From Pipra filicauda (lineage: Eukaryota; Chordata; Aves; Passeriformes; Pipridae): a stretch of 64,000 bases of DNA. The translations under genes were made by a program, and so were the position numbers. Below, piece by piece: positions 63,705-64,000 of this stretch (position 1 is its first letter; the number at the start of each line of letters is the position of its first letter). Below the pieces are notes generated by a model. It searched no databases, had not been told where the DNA came from, and worked only from the letters and a program-made list of their open reading frames with translations. Location: the NCBI RefSeq assembly GCF_003945595.2, contig NW_024104129.1, forward strand, positions 1,116,001 to 1,180,000, in the 5' to 3' direction.

Positions 63705-64000
63705 TCTCAGACATCCCTCAGCTGCATAGCGAAGAAAAGAAATGGAAGGTAAACACACTTATTTATTTCTAGTGGGAGATTTCTCCTGTACTCACACCTT
63801 TTCCATTCTTTTCCAAATTGATTCAGCTGGTAATGTTTCCACTGACTCCTTCAAAAGACTACTGCTAGAGTAAGAAAGCTTACTATTAGGAAAAGTTTCA
63901 AGGCTTTCAACTACGATTATCTTTTACTTAGTTTCATCTCACTGTTTTATTACAACCTGTTTACCTATCCTCATTATTTACCTGCTGATTGTTCCTATAG
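63705..64000. other. Unassigned non-coding sequence
   Basis: AT-rich, nothing recognised up to the window edge. Confidence 0.5.

Noticed and set aside
1..64000. CRISPR arrays, bacterial operons, or endogenous virus genes such as hepadnavirus-like or retroviral gag-pol
   Set aside because: No regularly spaced repeats, no ribosome-binding-site-led gene strings and no retroviral or other viral protein motifs were seen; only LTR remnants are present.

Overview
This is vertebrate nuclear DNA, and its repeats point to a bird, probably of Neoaves. The background is AT-rich. It carries 3'-end fragments of CR1 LINEs with the typical 'purine-G-T-C-C-C-T-T-C-C-A-A-C' ends, two related ERVL-type LTRs of a sort common in bird genomes, and old MIR-type SINE relics. 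There is no L1 or Alu-type background. I found no confident protein-coding gene. Nearly all the short open frames look like chance or repeat artefacts, so the window is most simply an intergenic stretch or one or more large introns. Family names come from remembered consensus patterns, not from a database search.

Layout. 1-12.4 kb: unique AT-rich sequence with MIR relics near 5.8, 6.5 and possibly 10.1 kb, a possible minus-strand terminal exon/poly(A) site at 4.47-4.64 kb, and a block resembling a conserved non-coding element near 10.7 kb. 12.47-12.80 kb: the best candidate exon, minus strand, with a polypyrimidine-CAG acceptor, 63 open codons, a stop and AATAAA. 17.58-17.94 kb: the most striking feature, a tRNA-Glu-derived SINE on the minus strand. 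It has intact pol III boxes, a non-CR1 body, a 10-base A tail and perfect 13-14 bp target-site duplications. 23.15-23.72 kb: an intact 564 bp solo LTR on the minus strand with perfect 5 bp duplications. 24.9-28.3 kb: two further CNE-like blocks. 29.8-30.6 kb: a GC-elevated block with a 267-codon open frame and possible exon signals, unassigned.

31.97-32.37 kb: CR1 3' end. 33.95-34.17 kb: partial LTR related to the one at 23 kb. 37.23 kb: a perfect 15 bp inverted repeat. 38.90-39.25 kb: a pure polypyrimidine tract of about 345 bp, (TTTC)n grading into (TTCC)/(CCCT)n. 40.08-40.44 kb: CR1 3' end. 51.43-51.76 kb: a CR1 whose reverse-transcriptase segment is joined directly to its 3' end (internal deletion). 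52.80-52.99 kb: an older CR1 relic. 54.3 and 63.6 kb: MIR relics. 58.47-58.60 kb: a second pure polypyrimidine tract.

All four CR1 copies lie on the + strand; both LTRs and the tRNA-Glu SINE lie on the - strand. No operon-like or multi-gene system is present. The item most worth pursuing is the SINE: its tRNA-Glu head, its body without a recognisable CR1 tail, and its well-preserved duplications suggest a fairly young lineage-specific family mobilised by a LINE other than ordinary CR1.
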